From positions 32,836 to 96,835 of the forward strand of contig JAAEZH010000016.1 of the NCBI GenBank assembly GCA_018222965.1: a DNA stretch of 64,000 nt, read 5' to 3'. The stretch comes from Bacteroidota bacterium. Lineage in GTDB: Bacteria; Bacteroidota; Bacteroidia; Chitinophagales; Saprospiraceae. Below the pieces are notes generated by a model. The model had not been told where the DNA came from. It saw only the letters and a list, made by a program, of their open reading frames with translations, and did no database searches. Below, one piece after another: positions 26,157 to 34,349 of this stretch; positions within the stretch are counted from its first letter, which is position 1; the number at the start of each line of letters is the position of its first letter. The translations under genes were made by a program, and so were the position numbers.

Positions 26157-26696
26157 ATGAGTCAGCAAATGTTGTACCTGATAGGTCCCATGGGGAGCGG
26201 AAAGACATTCGCCGGAAGGCAAATAGCCCGGCATTTCCAGGCTCCGTTTTTTGATCTGGACGAAGAAATTCAGCGCCAAAGCGGCAAGAGCATCTCTCAA
26301 CTTTTTGAACAAATCGGCGAAAAAGAATTTCGGGAACTGGAAGCCGGCGTTTTAAGAAGTATCGACAGTCCGGGAATAATGGCTACCGGCGGCGGAACCC
26401 CTTGTTTTAAAGACAACCTTTCTTATATCAACAAAAAGGGGATTAGCCTCTATTTGCGCACCGATGCAGCTGTCCTGGCAAGTCGATTGAAGGCTGAAAA
26501 AGACCATCGCCCGCTTATCAGCAAACAGCCGGATTCGGAGCTGCTTTCCTACCTGGAAAAGATGATTCAGGATCGGGAAAAATACTACAACCAGGCTCAA
26601 ATAATTTATCATCAACACCAGCTAAAACAAGATGTGGCCGGAGACTTAATCCGCTACTTTAAGCCTTTTTCTGCCTTGTTTAAACCGTCACACTGA
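26157..26696 (+). CDS. aroK: Shikimate kinase
   Basis: A 179-residue kinase that phosphorylates shikimate at the 3-OH in aromatic amino-acid synthesis. Walker A G-P-M-G-S-G-K-T is near residue 10, D-L-D-E-E-I near 35, the substrate-binding F-R-E-L-E next, and G-G-G-T-P near 82. The lid has R-P-L-I. Typical length. Cytosolic and apparently monocistronic under the promoter above. Confidence 0.94.
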   Translation: MSQQMLYLIGPMGSGKTFAGRQIARHFQAPFFDLDEEIQRQSGKSISQLFEQIGEKEFRELEAGVLRSIDSPGIMATGGGTPCFKDNLSYINKKGISLYLRTDAAVLASRLKAEKDHRPLISKQPDSELLSYLEKMIQDREKYYNQAQIIYHQHQLKQDVAGDLIRYFKPFSALFKPSH

Positions 26697-26799
26697 TTGA
26701 AAGATGCATTTGCTGGTACTGGGTTTTATCCTTAATTTAAAGGGGTAATCACCATAGGAAACCCTAGTTAAATTTCCCAAAAACTATGAATCAGGGTTC

Positions 26800-27318
26800 A
26801 TGAGACTTTTTATTCCCGCTAAATGTATGAATAAGGAAGACCTCGGGGTTGCCTTATCTGCCTTAAAAATTCTTGCCAGTTTACTAACTCCCAAGCACCA
26901 TCGAAAAACCGCGATAAAAATCCCGTTGAAGGAGGATCAGTTTGAATCGGTACTGGCAAAACTTCCTAAAGAGTTTTCGCAGGTTGAATATGACTATATG
27001 CTTTCCCCACAAGATGGAGACTTTATTTTCATGCCTGCTTCTGAAGAAGGTTTGGATCGAATCAGGCATTTTCAGCATCCGGTTATTGGTTATAAAGTGC
27101 CTTTGTTAACGGAGCATTACGATCCGGGTTCGGTCATGTTAATAGATCCAAAATCAGAAGCTCCGGAAAAGCAATTTGCGGCCACGCTGCAAATGTTGCA
27201 TTTTGATCCGGGTGCTCAACGCATGATGTGGAAGAACATTTGGAAAAAAATGAGACGTGAAAAAGGCAAGAGCAGTATGATACTGCCACAACTTGGGAGA
27301 TCCCTCAAACCGGGATAA
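26800..27318 (+). CDS. Hypothetical protein, 172 residues
   Basis: No family recognised. The protein is soluble, without signal peptide, with a basic helical C-terminus (M-W-K-N-I-W-K-K-M-R-R-E-K-G-K). A Met at residue 10 is an alternative start. The central part alternates charged helices and short hydrophobic strands. It lies alone between aroK and the convergent rsmI gene. Coding is supported by length and the absence of a better frame. Confidence 0.65.
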   Translation: MRLFIPAKCMNKEDLGVALSALKILASLLTPKHHRKTAIKIPLKEDQFESVLAKLPKEFSQVEYDYMLSPQDGDFIFMPASEEGLDRIRHFQHPVIGYKVPLLTEHYDPGSVMLIDPKSEAPEKQFAATLQMLHFDPGAQRMMWKNIWKKMRREKGKSSMILPQLGRSLKPG

Positions 27319-27329
27319 TGCTCCATTTA

Positions 27330-28055
27330 TCAAGCTTCTACCTCTTCTTCTCTAATAAACTTGGGATGATTTCCGGCGATTACTATAGTAACTTCGCCTT
27401 TGATGTTTTTGCCTTCAAAGTAATCGATCAATTCGGTTAGGTATCCACGTCTTACGCGTTCAAATTTTTTGGTTAGTTCGATGCAAACGGCAGCTTTTCG
27501 ATCTCCCAACACGTCTAGCGCACTTTTGAGGAACGAGGCAGTGCGAAACTTAGATTCAAAGAAGATCAGGCTGTGAGGAAGCTCTGCTTCAGGCTCTAAA
27601 AAACGCTTTCGCTGCCCTCCTTTTTTGGGTGGAAACCCTTTGAAGGTAAAACTGGATGTTGGTAGCCCGGAGAGCAATAAGGCCGTGTTTACCGCACTGG
27701 GTCCCGGAATAACTTCAATGGTATAACCGGCATCGCTAACTGACTGAGCTGCCCGGAATCCGGGATCGCTTATAGACGGATTTCCGGCATCTGATACGAG
27801 TCCAACCTGCTTTCCCTGTTCCAGCATATCGAGTATTCTGGAAACGGCTCTTTCTTCATTGTGTTCGTGGTAGCTGAAAATCTCAGAAGGCTGCTCAATT
27901 TCGTAGTGTTGTAGCAATCGTCGGGTTATGCGGGTATCCTCGCAACCCAGCGCATCCAATGATTTTAGAATCCGGATCGCGCGGAAGCTCATATCTTCCA
28001 GATTTCCAATCGGGGTACTTATCAGATACAGGGTTCCACTCATCTCTTTATCCAT
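27330..28055 (-). CDS. rsmI: 16S rRNA 2'-O-ribose C1402 methyltransferase RsmI
   Basis: A 241-residue member of the tetrapyrrole-methylase-like fold that methylates the ribose of 16S rRNA C1402 with SAM. Signature segments are L-Y-L-I-S-T-P-I-G-N-L-E-D, C-E-D-T-R-I-T-R-R-L-L, S-D-A-G-N-P-S-I-S-D-P-G and I-P-G-P-S-A-V. A second in-frame ATG at 28043 is equally plausible as start. Divergent from the META lipoprotein gene. Confidence 0.94.
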   Translation of the reverse strand: MDKEMSGTLYLISTPIGNLEDMSFRAIRILKSLDALGCEDTRITRRLLQHYEIEQPSEIFSYHEHNEERAVSRILDMLEQGKQVGLVSDAGNPSISDPGFRAAQSVSDAGYTIEVIPGPSAVNTALLLSGLPTSSFTFKGFPPKKGGQRKRFLEPEAELPHSLIFFESKFRTASFLKSALDVLGDRKAAVCIELTKKFERVRRGYLTELIDYFEGKNIKGEVTIVIAGNHPKFIREEEVEA

Positions 28056-28118
28056 AAGTTTACATTCAACTTGACAATTGCATTATTTCGCCCTAATTTA
28101 ATGGAAAAACCCCGCCTA

Positions 28119-28538
28119 ATGAAAAAGCTTCTGTTTTGCCTGTTGGCAAGCCCTTTTATATTGGCCAATTCTTGTACTGAAATGCCCGTGTCTCAAAGTT
28201 TGGCAGATACCTCCTGGCAACTGGAATACCTGTTTGGAGATGCGGTTGTACCTGAATTGGAAAACAGCCTTCCTCAACTGCGATTTTCAGCAGATAATAA
28301 GATTAGTGGCCGAGGAACATGCAACTCATTTTCCGGCACTTATAAATTGCTGGAAGGAGATTCGCTGGATATTGGCCCGCTGGCAAGGACCAAAAAGTAC
28401 TGCCCACACATGGATAAGGAGGACCAGTTTATTTTTGCCCTTGAATCGACCGATATGTATCGTGTTGAATCCGGAAAATTGGAACTTTTGGGGGAAGGGG
28501 AAATTATATTGGTTCTTCGTCCGCAGAGCGGATCATAA
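28119..28538 (+). CDS. META/HslJ-domain lipoprotein
   Basis: A 139-residue lipoprotein with signal M-K-K-L-L-F-C-L-L and lipobox A-N-S-C. The mature part is a META domain: S-W-Q-L-E-Y-L at its start, then G-R-G-T-C-N-S-F-S-G-T-Y. META domains occur in heat-shock protein HslJ and surface proteins, with no defined reaction. The ATG at 28119 is chosen because it gives a standard signal peptide. Its end overlaps the convergent ABC-F gene by 6 bp. Confidence 0.88.
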   Translation: MKKLLFCLLASPFILANSCTEMPVSQSLADTSWQLEYLFGDAVVPELENSLPQLRFSADNKISGRGTCNSFSGTYKLLEGDSLDIGPLARTKKYCPHMDKEDQFIFALESTDMYRVESGKLELLGEGEIILVLRPQSGS

Positions 28539-30458
28539 ACCAGCCTCATCCACTTCAGCCTGGGCTTTCTCCCACTCAGCCATTGCGGATTCCATTTCTT
28601 TTTTTAGCTGTTGGTACCGCTCAATGGTTTTTTCAGAATTTGGCGAACCGTAAAAGTCCGGGTCAGCCATTTCGAGCTCAATTTTTTCCTGTGCTGACTC
28701 CAGTTTCTCGATGGGTGTTTCGGCATTGCGCAAATTCCGTTGTAATCGTTTCCTTTCTTCATAGGAAACTTCCGGTTGGGCTTCTGATGCCGCCGCCTCT
28801 GCTTGGGCAGCCGCTTTTGCTGTGGCCTGCTCCACTGCGCGCATGTCATTCAAGGCCCGTTTATCGAGGAAGTAATTCACATCACCCAGGTATTCATGCA
28901 ATTGATGATCCCTGAATTCTATCGTACGGGAGCTCAGTCCGGCCAGAAAGTCCCGATCGTGACTTACCACGAGCAGGGTGCCGTCAAATTCCATGATGGC
29001 TTCTTTAAGAACCTCTTTGGAGAGCATGTCCAGGTGGTTGGTGGGTTCGTCAAGTACCAACAAATTAAAAGGTTTCAGCAGCAGACAGGCCATAGCCAAT
29101 CGAGCTCTTTCACCCCCTGAAAGTACCTTCACTTTCTTTTCTACATCCTCTCCGCTAAACATAAAAGCGCCGAGAATGGACCGGAGTTTTGTGCGCATTT
29201 CGGGCGGACTTGCCTGTTCCATTGTTTCGAGGATAGTCAGATCTGGATACAGGGTATCTGATTGATCCTGCGCATAGTAACCTATTTCTACATTGTGGCC
29301 CAGTTCCAGGTTTCCTTTGGTAAGGGATTCCACCCCGGTAATGATCTTGGCCAGAGTTGTTTTCCCCTGTCCGTTTTGGCCTACAAAAGCCACGCGGTCT
29401 CCTCGTTCTACACGCAAATCCACACCTTGCAAAACAGAGATGTCGCCATAACTCTTTACAATATCTTTCCCTTCTACCACAATTTGTCCGGAACGGGGAG
29501 CCGGAGGGAAGCGCAATTTAAAGGTCTCTGTGTCAGATTGGTCCAGCTCGATGCGGTCCATCTTATCCAACTGCTTTTTCATCGACTGTGCCATCTTGGT
29601 TTTGGTGGCTTTGGCCATAAAGCGGTTGATGGTTTTCTCTCTTTGGGCGATTACCTTCTGTTGGTTATCGTAAGCAGCTTGCAGTTTTTCGCGTCGTTCG
29701 GCACGTTGAATCAGGTATTTGGAGTAGGGTACCTGGTAATCGTAGATATTTCCGAGTTCGATTTCGAGCGTACGCTTGGTTACATTATCCAGGAATAACT
29801 TATCGTGAGAAATGAGGACCACAGCTCCCGGATAATCCTTCATAAATTTTTCCAGCCACAGGATGGATTCAATATCGAGGTGGTTGGTCGGTTCGTCAAG
29901 AAGCAGGTAATCTGGTCGACGCAACAGGATTTTGGCCAGCTCAATTCGCATTTGCCAACCACCGCTAAACTCACTGGTTTTTCGATCCAGATCGGCACTT
30001 TTGAACCCAAGTCCTTTTAGTACTTTTTCTGTATTCGCTTCCGCGGATGCCCCATCGAGATGGAGGAAACGGTCGTTGAGTTCGGACCACTCATCCAGCA
30101 ATTTGTGGTAAGAATCGCTTTCGTAATCCGTGCGCACCTGCATATCCTTGTTGATCTCTGCCTGACGGGCTTCAATCTTTCGCACTTCTTCAAATGCGGT
30201 CATGGCTTCTTCCCGGACTGTTCTTTGCCCCTTGAAGAGTACTTCCTGATGCAGGAACCCCAGAGTTGTGCCATTGGGTCTGGCAATAGTGCCGGTATCA
30301 GGCACGACTTCACCAGCCAAAATTTTTAGAAAAGTAGACTTACCGGCTCCATTCCGTCCTGTGAGACCAATTCGATCCTGATCTTTAATGACCACATCGA
30401 GATGATCCAGCAAAACGCGGTCACCATATTTAACAGATATGTCGGTTGCAGTTATCAC
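28533..30458 (-). CDS. ABC-F family ribosome-associated ATPase
   Basis: A 641-residue soluble protein with two ABC domains and no membrane segment. First Walker A G-R-N-G-A-G-K-S-T near 36, signature F-S-G-G-W-Q-M-R; second Walker A G-Q-N-G-Q-G-K-T-T, signature L-S-G-G-E-R-A-R; both Walker B strands end D-E-P-T-N-H-L-D. A Lys-rich linker and a C-terminal coiled coil (about 555-640) match Uup/EttA-like factors acting at the ribosomal E site. The start codon is GTG at 30458. Confidence 0.92.
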   Translation of the reverse strand: MITATDISVKYGDRVLLDHLDVVIKDQDRIGLTGRNGAGKSTFLKILAGEVVPDTGTIARPNGTTLGFLHQEVLFKGQRTVREEAMTAFEEVRKIEARQAEINKDMQVRTDYESDSYHKLLDEWSELNDRFLHLDGASAEANTEKVLKGLGFKSADLDRKTSEFSGGWQMRIELAKILLRRPDYLLLDEPTNHLDIESILWLEKFMKDYPGAVVLISHDKLFLDNVTKRTLEIELGNIYDYQVPYSKYLIQRAERREKLQAAYDNQQKVIAQREKTINRFMAKATKTKMAQSMKKQLDKMDRIELDQSDTETFKLRFPPAPRSGQIVVEGKDIVKSYGDISVLQGVDLRVERGDRVAFVGQNGQGKTTLAKIITGVESLTKGNLELGHNVEIGYYAQDQSDTLYPDLTILETMEQASPPEMRTKLRSILGAFMFSGEDVEKKVKVLSGGERARLAMACLLLKPFNLLVLDEPTNHLDMLSKEVLKEAIMEFDGTLLVVSHDRDFLAGLSSRTIEFRDHQLHEYLGDVNYFLDKRALNDMRAVEQATAKAAAQAEAAASEAQPEVSYEERKRLQRNLRNAETPIEKLESAQEKIELEMADPDFYGSPNSEKTIERYQQLKKEMESAMAEWEKAQAEVDEAGL

Positions 30459-30477
30459 ATTTACCCTTTAGAGCGGG

Positions 30478-30507
30478 CAAAGATAGAAAAGGGATTAAGC
30501 TTTCTCA
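30478..30507 (-). promoter_or_regulatory. Promoter for the ABC-F gene
   Basis: Minus strand: TTG (30507-30505), 19-bp spacer, TATCTTTG (30485-30478). The GTG start at 30458 is 20 bases further. The promoter lies partly inside the 3' end of the histidine kinase gene. Confidence 0.5.
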
Positions 30508-31544
30508 AGTGTAAATCCAAAGGTTGATCCCAAATCCTGACTGGACCGCACATTAATGGTCTGTTTATGACCTTCAATGATGTGTTTCACGATAGATAAA
30601 CCCAGGCCGGATCCGCCGCGATCCCGGCTTCGGCTTTTGTCGACCCGATAAAAGCGGTCAAACACGCGATCGAGGTGTTCCGGGGGGATACCGATACCAT
30701 TATCAGCAACCTCAACCAGAATATATTTATCCATGTCGTAAAAGCCGATTTTGGTATGCCCTCCGGTATTTCCGTATTTAATGGAGTTGTGAATCAGATT
30801 GGTTAGTACCTGGCGGATGGACTCCCGATCTGCTTTCACTCGATAGTGTTGGTCTGCACCGGGTTTGAACAACAGCTCAACGTTGTTTTTTCGAGCTTTG
30901 ATTTCCAGATCCTCAAAAACCTCTTGAGCCAGGGTATGAATATCGAAGCTCTGGATCTCCAGCATGAGTTCGCCCGATTCCATCCGGGAAATGGATTCCA
31001 GATCCTCAACGATGGTATTTAGGCGTTCCACATTTTTTGCCGCACGCTCCAGGTACAGGTGGTTGATCTTTTCATCATCGATGCCGCCATCCAGCAAGGT
31101 TTCCAAATAGCCCTGTATATTAAAAATAGGTGTCTTTAATTCGTGGGAAATATCTCCGAGAAACCGACGACGATAAGATTGCCAGGATTTCAATTCGGCA
31201 ATTTCCTGGGCCTGATTGTCTGCCCATTCTGCGACTTCCTTTTCCACATCATCGATAATATCGGAGCGGATATCAAGTGCTGTTGATTTTTCGGCCGGAC
31301 GCAGTTTATGTTTGTGGATGGATTTATAGATCAGTTTGATCTTCCGATAAATGTATTTCTTCAGGTAATAAATAATCGCCAGATTACTGGCCCCGAAAGC
31401 CAGTCCGGTAAATACCAGAATAGCCCAAAACGGCATTCCAAGAGACCCGATCCCCCATACAATGACCAGAATCACGAGAAGTGCCGTAGCAATCCACAAG
31501 GAGGCAAAAAAGGCAATTTGTTGTGGCGTGGGATTTTTTAGCAT
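30495..31544 (-). CDS. PhoR-like sensor histidine kinase
   Basis: A 349-residue kinase: two hydrophobic helices (about 12-32 and 38-60), a linker, HisKA with D-I-S-H-E-L-K-T-P (phospho-acceptor H134), and a HATPase domain with N-L-I-H-N-S-I-K-Y-G, D-N-G-I-G-I-P and G-G-S-G-L-G-L-S. There is almost no periplasmic sensor loop, so the signal is probably sensed in the membrane or via partners. The start overlaps the last base of the response-regulator stop, so the pair is translationally coupled. Confidence 0.93.
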   Translation of the reverse strand: MLKNPTPQQIAFFASLWIATALLVILVIVWGIGSLGMPFWAILVFTGLAFGASNLAIIYYLKKYIYRKIKLIYKSIHKHKLRPAEKSTALDIRSDIIDDVEKEVAEWADNQAQEIAELKSWQSYRRRFLGDISHELKTPIFNIQGYLETLLDGGIDDEKINHLYLERAAKNVERLNTIVEDLESISRMESGELMLEIQSFDIHTLAQEVFEDLEIKARKNNVELLFKPGADQHYRVKADRESIRQVLTNLIHNSIKYGNTGGHTKIGFYDMDKYILVEVADNGIGIPPEHLDRVFDRFYRVDKSRSRDRGGSGLGLSIVKHIIEGHKQTINVRSSQDLGSTFGFTLEKA

Positions 31545-32227
31545 TAAAATTCAAATTTATAACCAATCCCTTTGATGGTCCTTATGTAATGGTCGCCGAT
31601 TTTTTCCCGCAGTTTACGGATATGCACATCGATGGTTCTATTCCCAACGATCACATCAGTCCCCCAAACTTTTCGGAAAATTTCTTCCCGGGTGAATACT
31701 TTTCCGGGTTTACTGGCCAGCAGACTTAACAGTTCAAACTCTTTCTTGGCCAGTTCGATTTGTTGATCGCCTATGTAAACGAGTACCTTTTCGGAGTCGA
31801 TCACAAGATCACCCAGACGGGTAATTGCTTCTGCTTCTTCTTCTCCTGAACGTCGGGATCGGCGCAACAGTGCTTTTACCCGACTGGTAAATACCCGTGG
31901 ACGAATGGGTTTGGTTATATAATCATCTCCTCCAACATCCAGCGCTGCAATTTGGGAGAAGTCTTCTTCCCGGGCAGTTAGAAAGGCAATAAGGGTTTGA
32001 TCAAACTCTTTATTGTTGCGCAGCGCGCGGCATACCTCTACCCCATCCATGCGGGGCATCATGATATCCAAAATGATCAATTGTGGCTTTTCTTTTTCCG
32101 CTAACGCAAGGCCTTCCTCGCCATTGGAGGCTGTAACAACAGCAAAACCTTCTTTTTCGAGGTTGTACTTCAGGAATTCAAGGATATCCGGTTCGTCGTC
32201 AACGACCAGGATTTTAACGTCATCCAT
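31544..32227 (-). CDS. PhoB/OmpR-family response regulator
   Basis: A 227-residue regulator: receiver domain with acidic pocket D-D-E-P, phospho-acceptor D54 in I-I-L-D-I-M-M-P and conserved K near 106, then a winged-helix DNA-binding domain ending R-T-I-D-V-H-I-R-K-L-R-E-K-I-G and I-R-T-I-K-G-I-G-Y-K-F. First gene of the two-component operon; the kinase follows directly. Confidence 0.94.
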   Translation of the reverse strand: MDDVKILVVDDEPDILEFLKYNLEKEGFAVVTASNGEEGLALAEKEKPQLIILDIMMPRMDGVEVCRALRNNKEFDQTLIAFLTAREEDFSQIAALDVGGDDYITKPIRPRVFTSRVKALLRRSRRSGEEEAEAITRLGDLVIDSEKVLVYIGDQQIELAKKEFELLSLLASKPGKVFTREEIFRKVWGTDVIVGNRTIDVHIRKLREKIGDHYIRTIKGIGYKFEF

Positions 32228-32267
32228 TAGATAAGGTTGAACTTTGACCGGATTTTCCGGCTTGGCG

Positions 32268-32275
32268 CAAAATTA
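32268..32275 (-). promoter_or_regulatory. -7 element of the two-component operon
   Basis: Minus-strand TAATTTTG matches TAnnTTTG, 41 bp before the regulator ATG. No good -33 element is seen at the usual distance. Confidence 0.45.
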
Positions 32276-32346
32276 AGACTATTGATCCGTTATCTACGAT
32301 CATTGAGTTTAAATTAATGTAAAATCGAGGTTTCTGCAATATTAAC

Positions 32347-32404
32347 GTTTGTTCCGTTTGTTCCGTTTGTTCCGTTTGTTCCGTTTGTTCCGTTTGTTCC
32401 GTTT
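32347..32404. repeat. 9-bp tandem repeat (GTTTGTTCC), about 6.4 units
   Basis: A perfect array of GTTTGTTCC spans 58 bp in the 339-bp gap between the two-component operon and the next plus-strand gene. Each unit carries a TTTG, the same as the -33 promoter motif. The rest of the gap (32228-32566) is AT-rich, with the regulator -7 element and TATATTTA at 32543-32550 for the right-hand gene; I see nothing else in it. Confidence 0.9.
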
Positions 32405-32566
32405 AATAAAAAATTAATAAATAAAAATTAAAAATTCAACTCTATCTAACCATTTGTAATACTGTATTTTACATTGAATGAAAACTTTAGATGAGTAAAA
32501 TATTTTTATAGATAAAACCAAGATGTTTCCATTCAAAAACAGTATATTTACTGGAAATTGTCTTCT

Positions 32567-33262
32567 ATGAAAAAGCAACATATCAATCGCAAGCACAACT
32601 TCCCGGATGCAGATTTGCACCTGCTTTGCCTGGAAAAGATTGGCCATGCCCGAAAAGACATCAAAGAGTTTGAGAAGTATGGCTATTCAATGGAAAGGTT
32701 GAAGGGATTTAAGAGCAAGTGCGATCGCTTTCGAGACCTGCCAGACGATCACGAACTCGTAGGCGAACAAATGATCACCACGGAGAAGAAATACCAGGCT
32801 TCTGAAAATTTGAAATCAGCCATCCGGTCTTTGATGACAAGGGTAGCGATGAAATACAGCAACCGCACCGGTCGCTACCGGAAATTTGGCACCTCCAAAA
32901 TGGGTGACATGACCGATGCCCAGCTCATCTTCTGTGGAAGAAGGGTAATTCGCGTTGCCCGGCAACAAATTGATTTTCTGGCTGATGTAGGTGTAAACGA
33001 GAACATCCTCTCCCGCATCCAAAATGCTGTAGTTGCCTTTGAAAAAGCGGTCAATGTCCAGCAGGATCGGGTGGCAGAAAGAGATATTTCCGTCGAAAGA
33101 CGGGTAGAAATTGGCAATGACCTGTACGAGCAACTAGTCGTGCTTTGCAACATCGGCAAAGACGTATGGGCCGAAAGAGACCCGGTCGAATACGAAAAGT
33201 ATACGCTCTACGAAAGCAATAATGATCAAAAGAAAGCCCGTAAGGCTAAAGAAAATGCCTAA
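32567..33262 (+). CDS. Hypothetical helical protein, 231 residues
   Basis: A soluble, strongly charged, probably all-helical protein. No family recognised. The segment R-T-G-R-Y-R-K-F-G-T-S-K-M-G-D-M-T-D-A-Q-L near the middle looks like a structured core. The C-terminus is Lys/Asn/Glu-rich. I use the ATG at 32567 (M-K-K-Q-H-I-N-R-K-H-N). Convergent with msrB (2 bp between stops). Confidence 0.75.
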   Translation: MKKQHINRKHNFPDADLHLLCLEKIGHARKDIKEFEKYGYSMERLKGFKSKCDRFRDLPDDHELVGEQMITTEKKYQASENLKSAIRSLMTRVAMKYSNRTGRYRKFGTSKMGDMTDAQLIFCGRRVIRVARQQIDFLADVGVNENILSRIQNAVVAFEKAVNVQQDRVAERDISVERRVEIGNDLYEQLVVLCNIGKDVWAERDPVEYEKYTLYESNNDQKKARKAKENA

Positions 33263-33264
33263 TA

Positions 33265-33819
33265 TTATTGATCTGACTCGGTCTCGAAATCGAGAGAAGC
33301 TGCATTGATGCAGTAGCGCAATCCGGTTGGTTTCGGTCCATCCTTAAAGACGTGCCCAAGGTGGCCTCCACAGCGATTGCAAACCACTTCTGTGCGCACC
33401 ATACCGTATGAGGTGTCCTCAATCTCTCCAACGTGCGTGGGATCTGCCGGGGTGTAGAAACTCGGCCATCCGGTGCCGGATTTAAATTTGGTTTCTGATT
33501 CAAACAACACCAGGCCACAGGCAGCACAGGAGAAACTCCCCTTTCGCTTCTCTTCCAGTAAATCTCCTGAAAAGGCCGGCTCCGTACCCGCTTCCCGCAA
33601 AATGTGGAATTCATTAGAGTTCAGGGCATCGCGCCACTCGGCCGTTGTTTTGTTTACGTAGTATATCGTATCTCCGGAATTGTTGATAAAATATTCTTTG
33701 CCATCCTGAACCGGTTGCTCAGAAGAGACTCCGGCATCATTTGAAGACAAAGAGTCCGGCTTCTCCCCGCAGGAAGCTGCCAGTGACAGTAAAAAACTAA
33801 ATAGAAGGACGGTTTTCAT
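33265..33819 (-). CDS. msrB: Lipoprotein-anchored methionine-R-sulfoxide reductase
   Basis: A 184-residue lipoprotein (lipobox L-A-A-S-C) with a complete MsrB domain, which reduces methionine-R-sulfoxide in proteins. Zinc-site pairs C-A-A-C and C-N-R-C are present; the active segment is L-R-Y-C-I-N-A-A-S-L-D-F with the catalytic Cys; and S-G-T-G-W-P-S-F and G-H-L-G-H-V-F are intact. The lipobox implies repair of oxidised envelope proteins. The ATG at 33819 is one base after the stop of the upstream membrane gene. Confidence 0.93.
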   Translation of the reverse strand: MKTVLLFSFLLSLAASCGEKPDSLSSNDAGVSSEQPVQDGKEYFINNSGDTIYYVNKTTAEWRDALNSNEFHILREAGTEPAFSGDLLEEKRKGSFSCAACGLVLFESETKFKSGTGWPSFYTPADPTHVGEIEDTSYGMVRTEVVCNRCGGHLGHVFKDGPKPTGLRYCINAASLDFETESDQ

Positions 33820-33820
33820 A

Positions 33821-34285
33821 TTACTTTTTCTTGCGTTTGCGGATTCTTGGATGGTTCCATTCTTCTTTTTGAGCAAATTCTACGATCCTTTTCATCATTC
33901 CCATAAGGGAGAGAAAAACCAGATACCCAAATGTAATTACGGTGTAAATCCAACGATAGGATCCGGCTTCATTGATTTCAATGCCCGAAAACAACCAGGC
34001 CATAAGCCCGCTGGCAATGGCTAATCCACCAAAACTAAAGATAGAACGTCCCCAGTATTGATTTAGATCTTTGGAGGACAAAGAAATTATGGCGTTAAAC
34101 AGCGCAAAAAACAGCATGAAAGCCGCCGCTGTCATCCACGGAAAACGCTCCCCAACTTCCATAATCCCCAGTCCGTTGATAATCTTACCAAACACCATAA
34201 AGATAATCGCAGTCGCAAAGACAAGAACAGCCTGAAGAATCGGATTGTATGCTTTCGCGTAGAAGGAGTTTTCCGGATTTGCCAT
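33821..34285 (-). CDS. Four-helix membrane protein, unknown
   Basis: A 154-residue membrane protein with four hydrophobic segments (about 17-36, 49-67, 81-98, 109-128) and a very basic C-terminus ending R-I-R-K-R-K-K-K. No family recognised. Co-transcribed with msrB. An in-frame ATG three codons upstream (34294) is an alternative start. Confidence 0.75.
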   Translation of the reverse strand: MANPENSFYAKAYNPILQAVLVFATAIIFMVFGKIINGLGIMEVGERFPWMTAAAFMLFFALFNAIISLSSKDLNQYWGRSIFSFGGLAIASGLMAWLFSGIEINEAGSYRWIYTVITFGYLVFLSLMGMMKRIVEFAQKEEWNHPRIRKRKKK

Positions 34286-34349
34286 AGTATACATTTTTGC
34301 CGGCTTGTCCCGGCTGACAACATAACCAAATGAAAAGGCGCTTGTTCAA

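Noticed and set aside
32347-32404. Tandem 9-bp repeat considered as a CRISPR array
   Set aside because: Units are contiguous with no spacers and too short for CRISPR repeats; no cas genes nearby.
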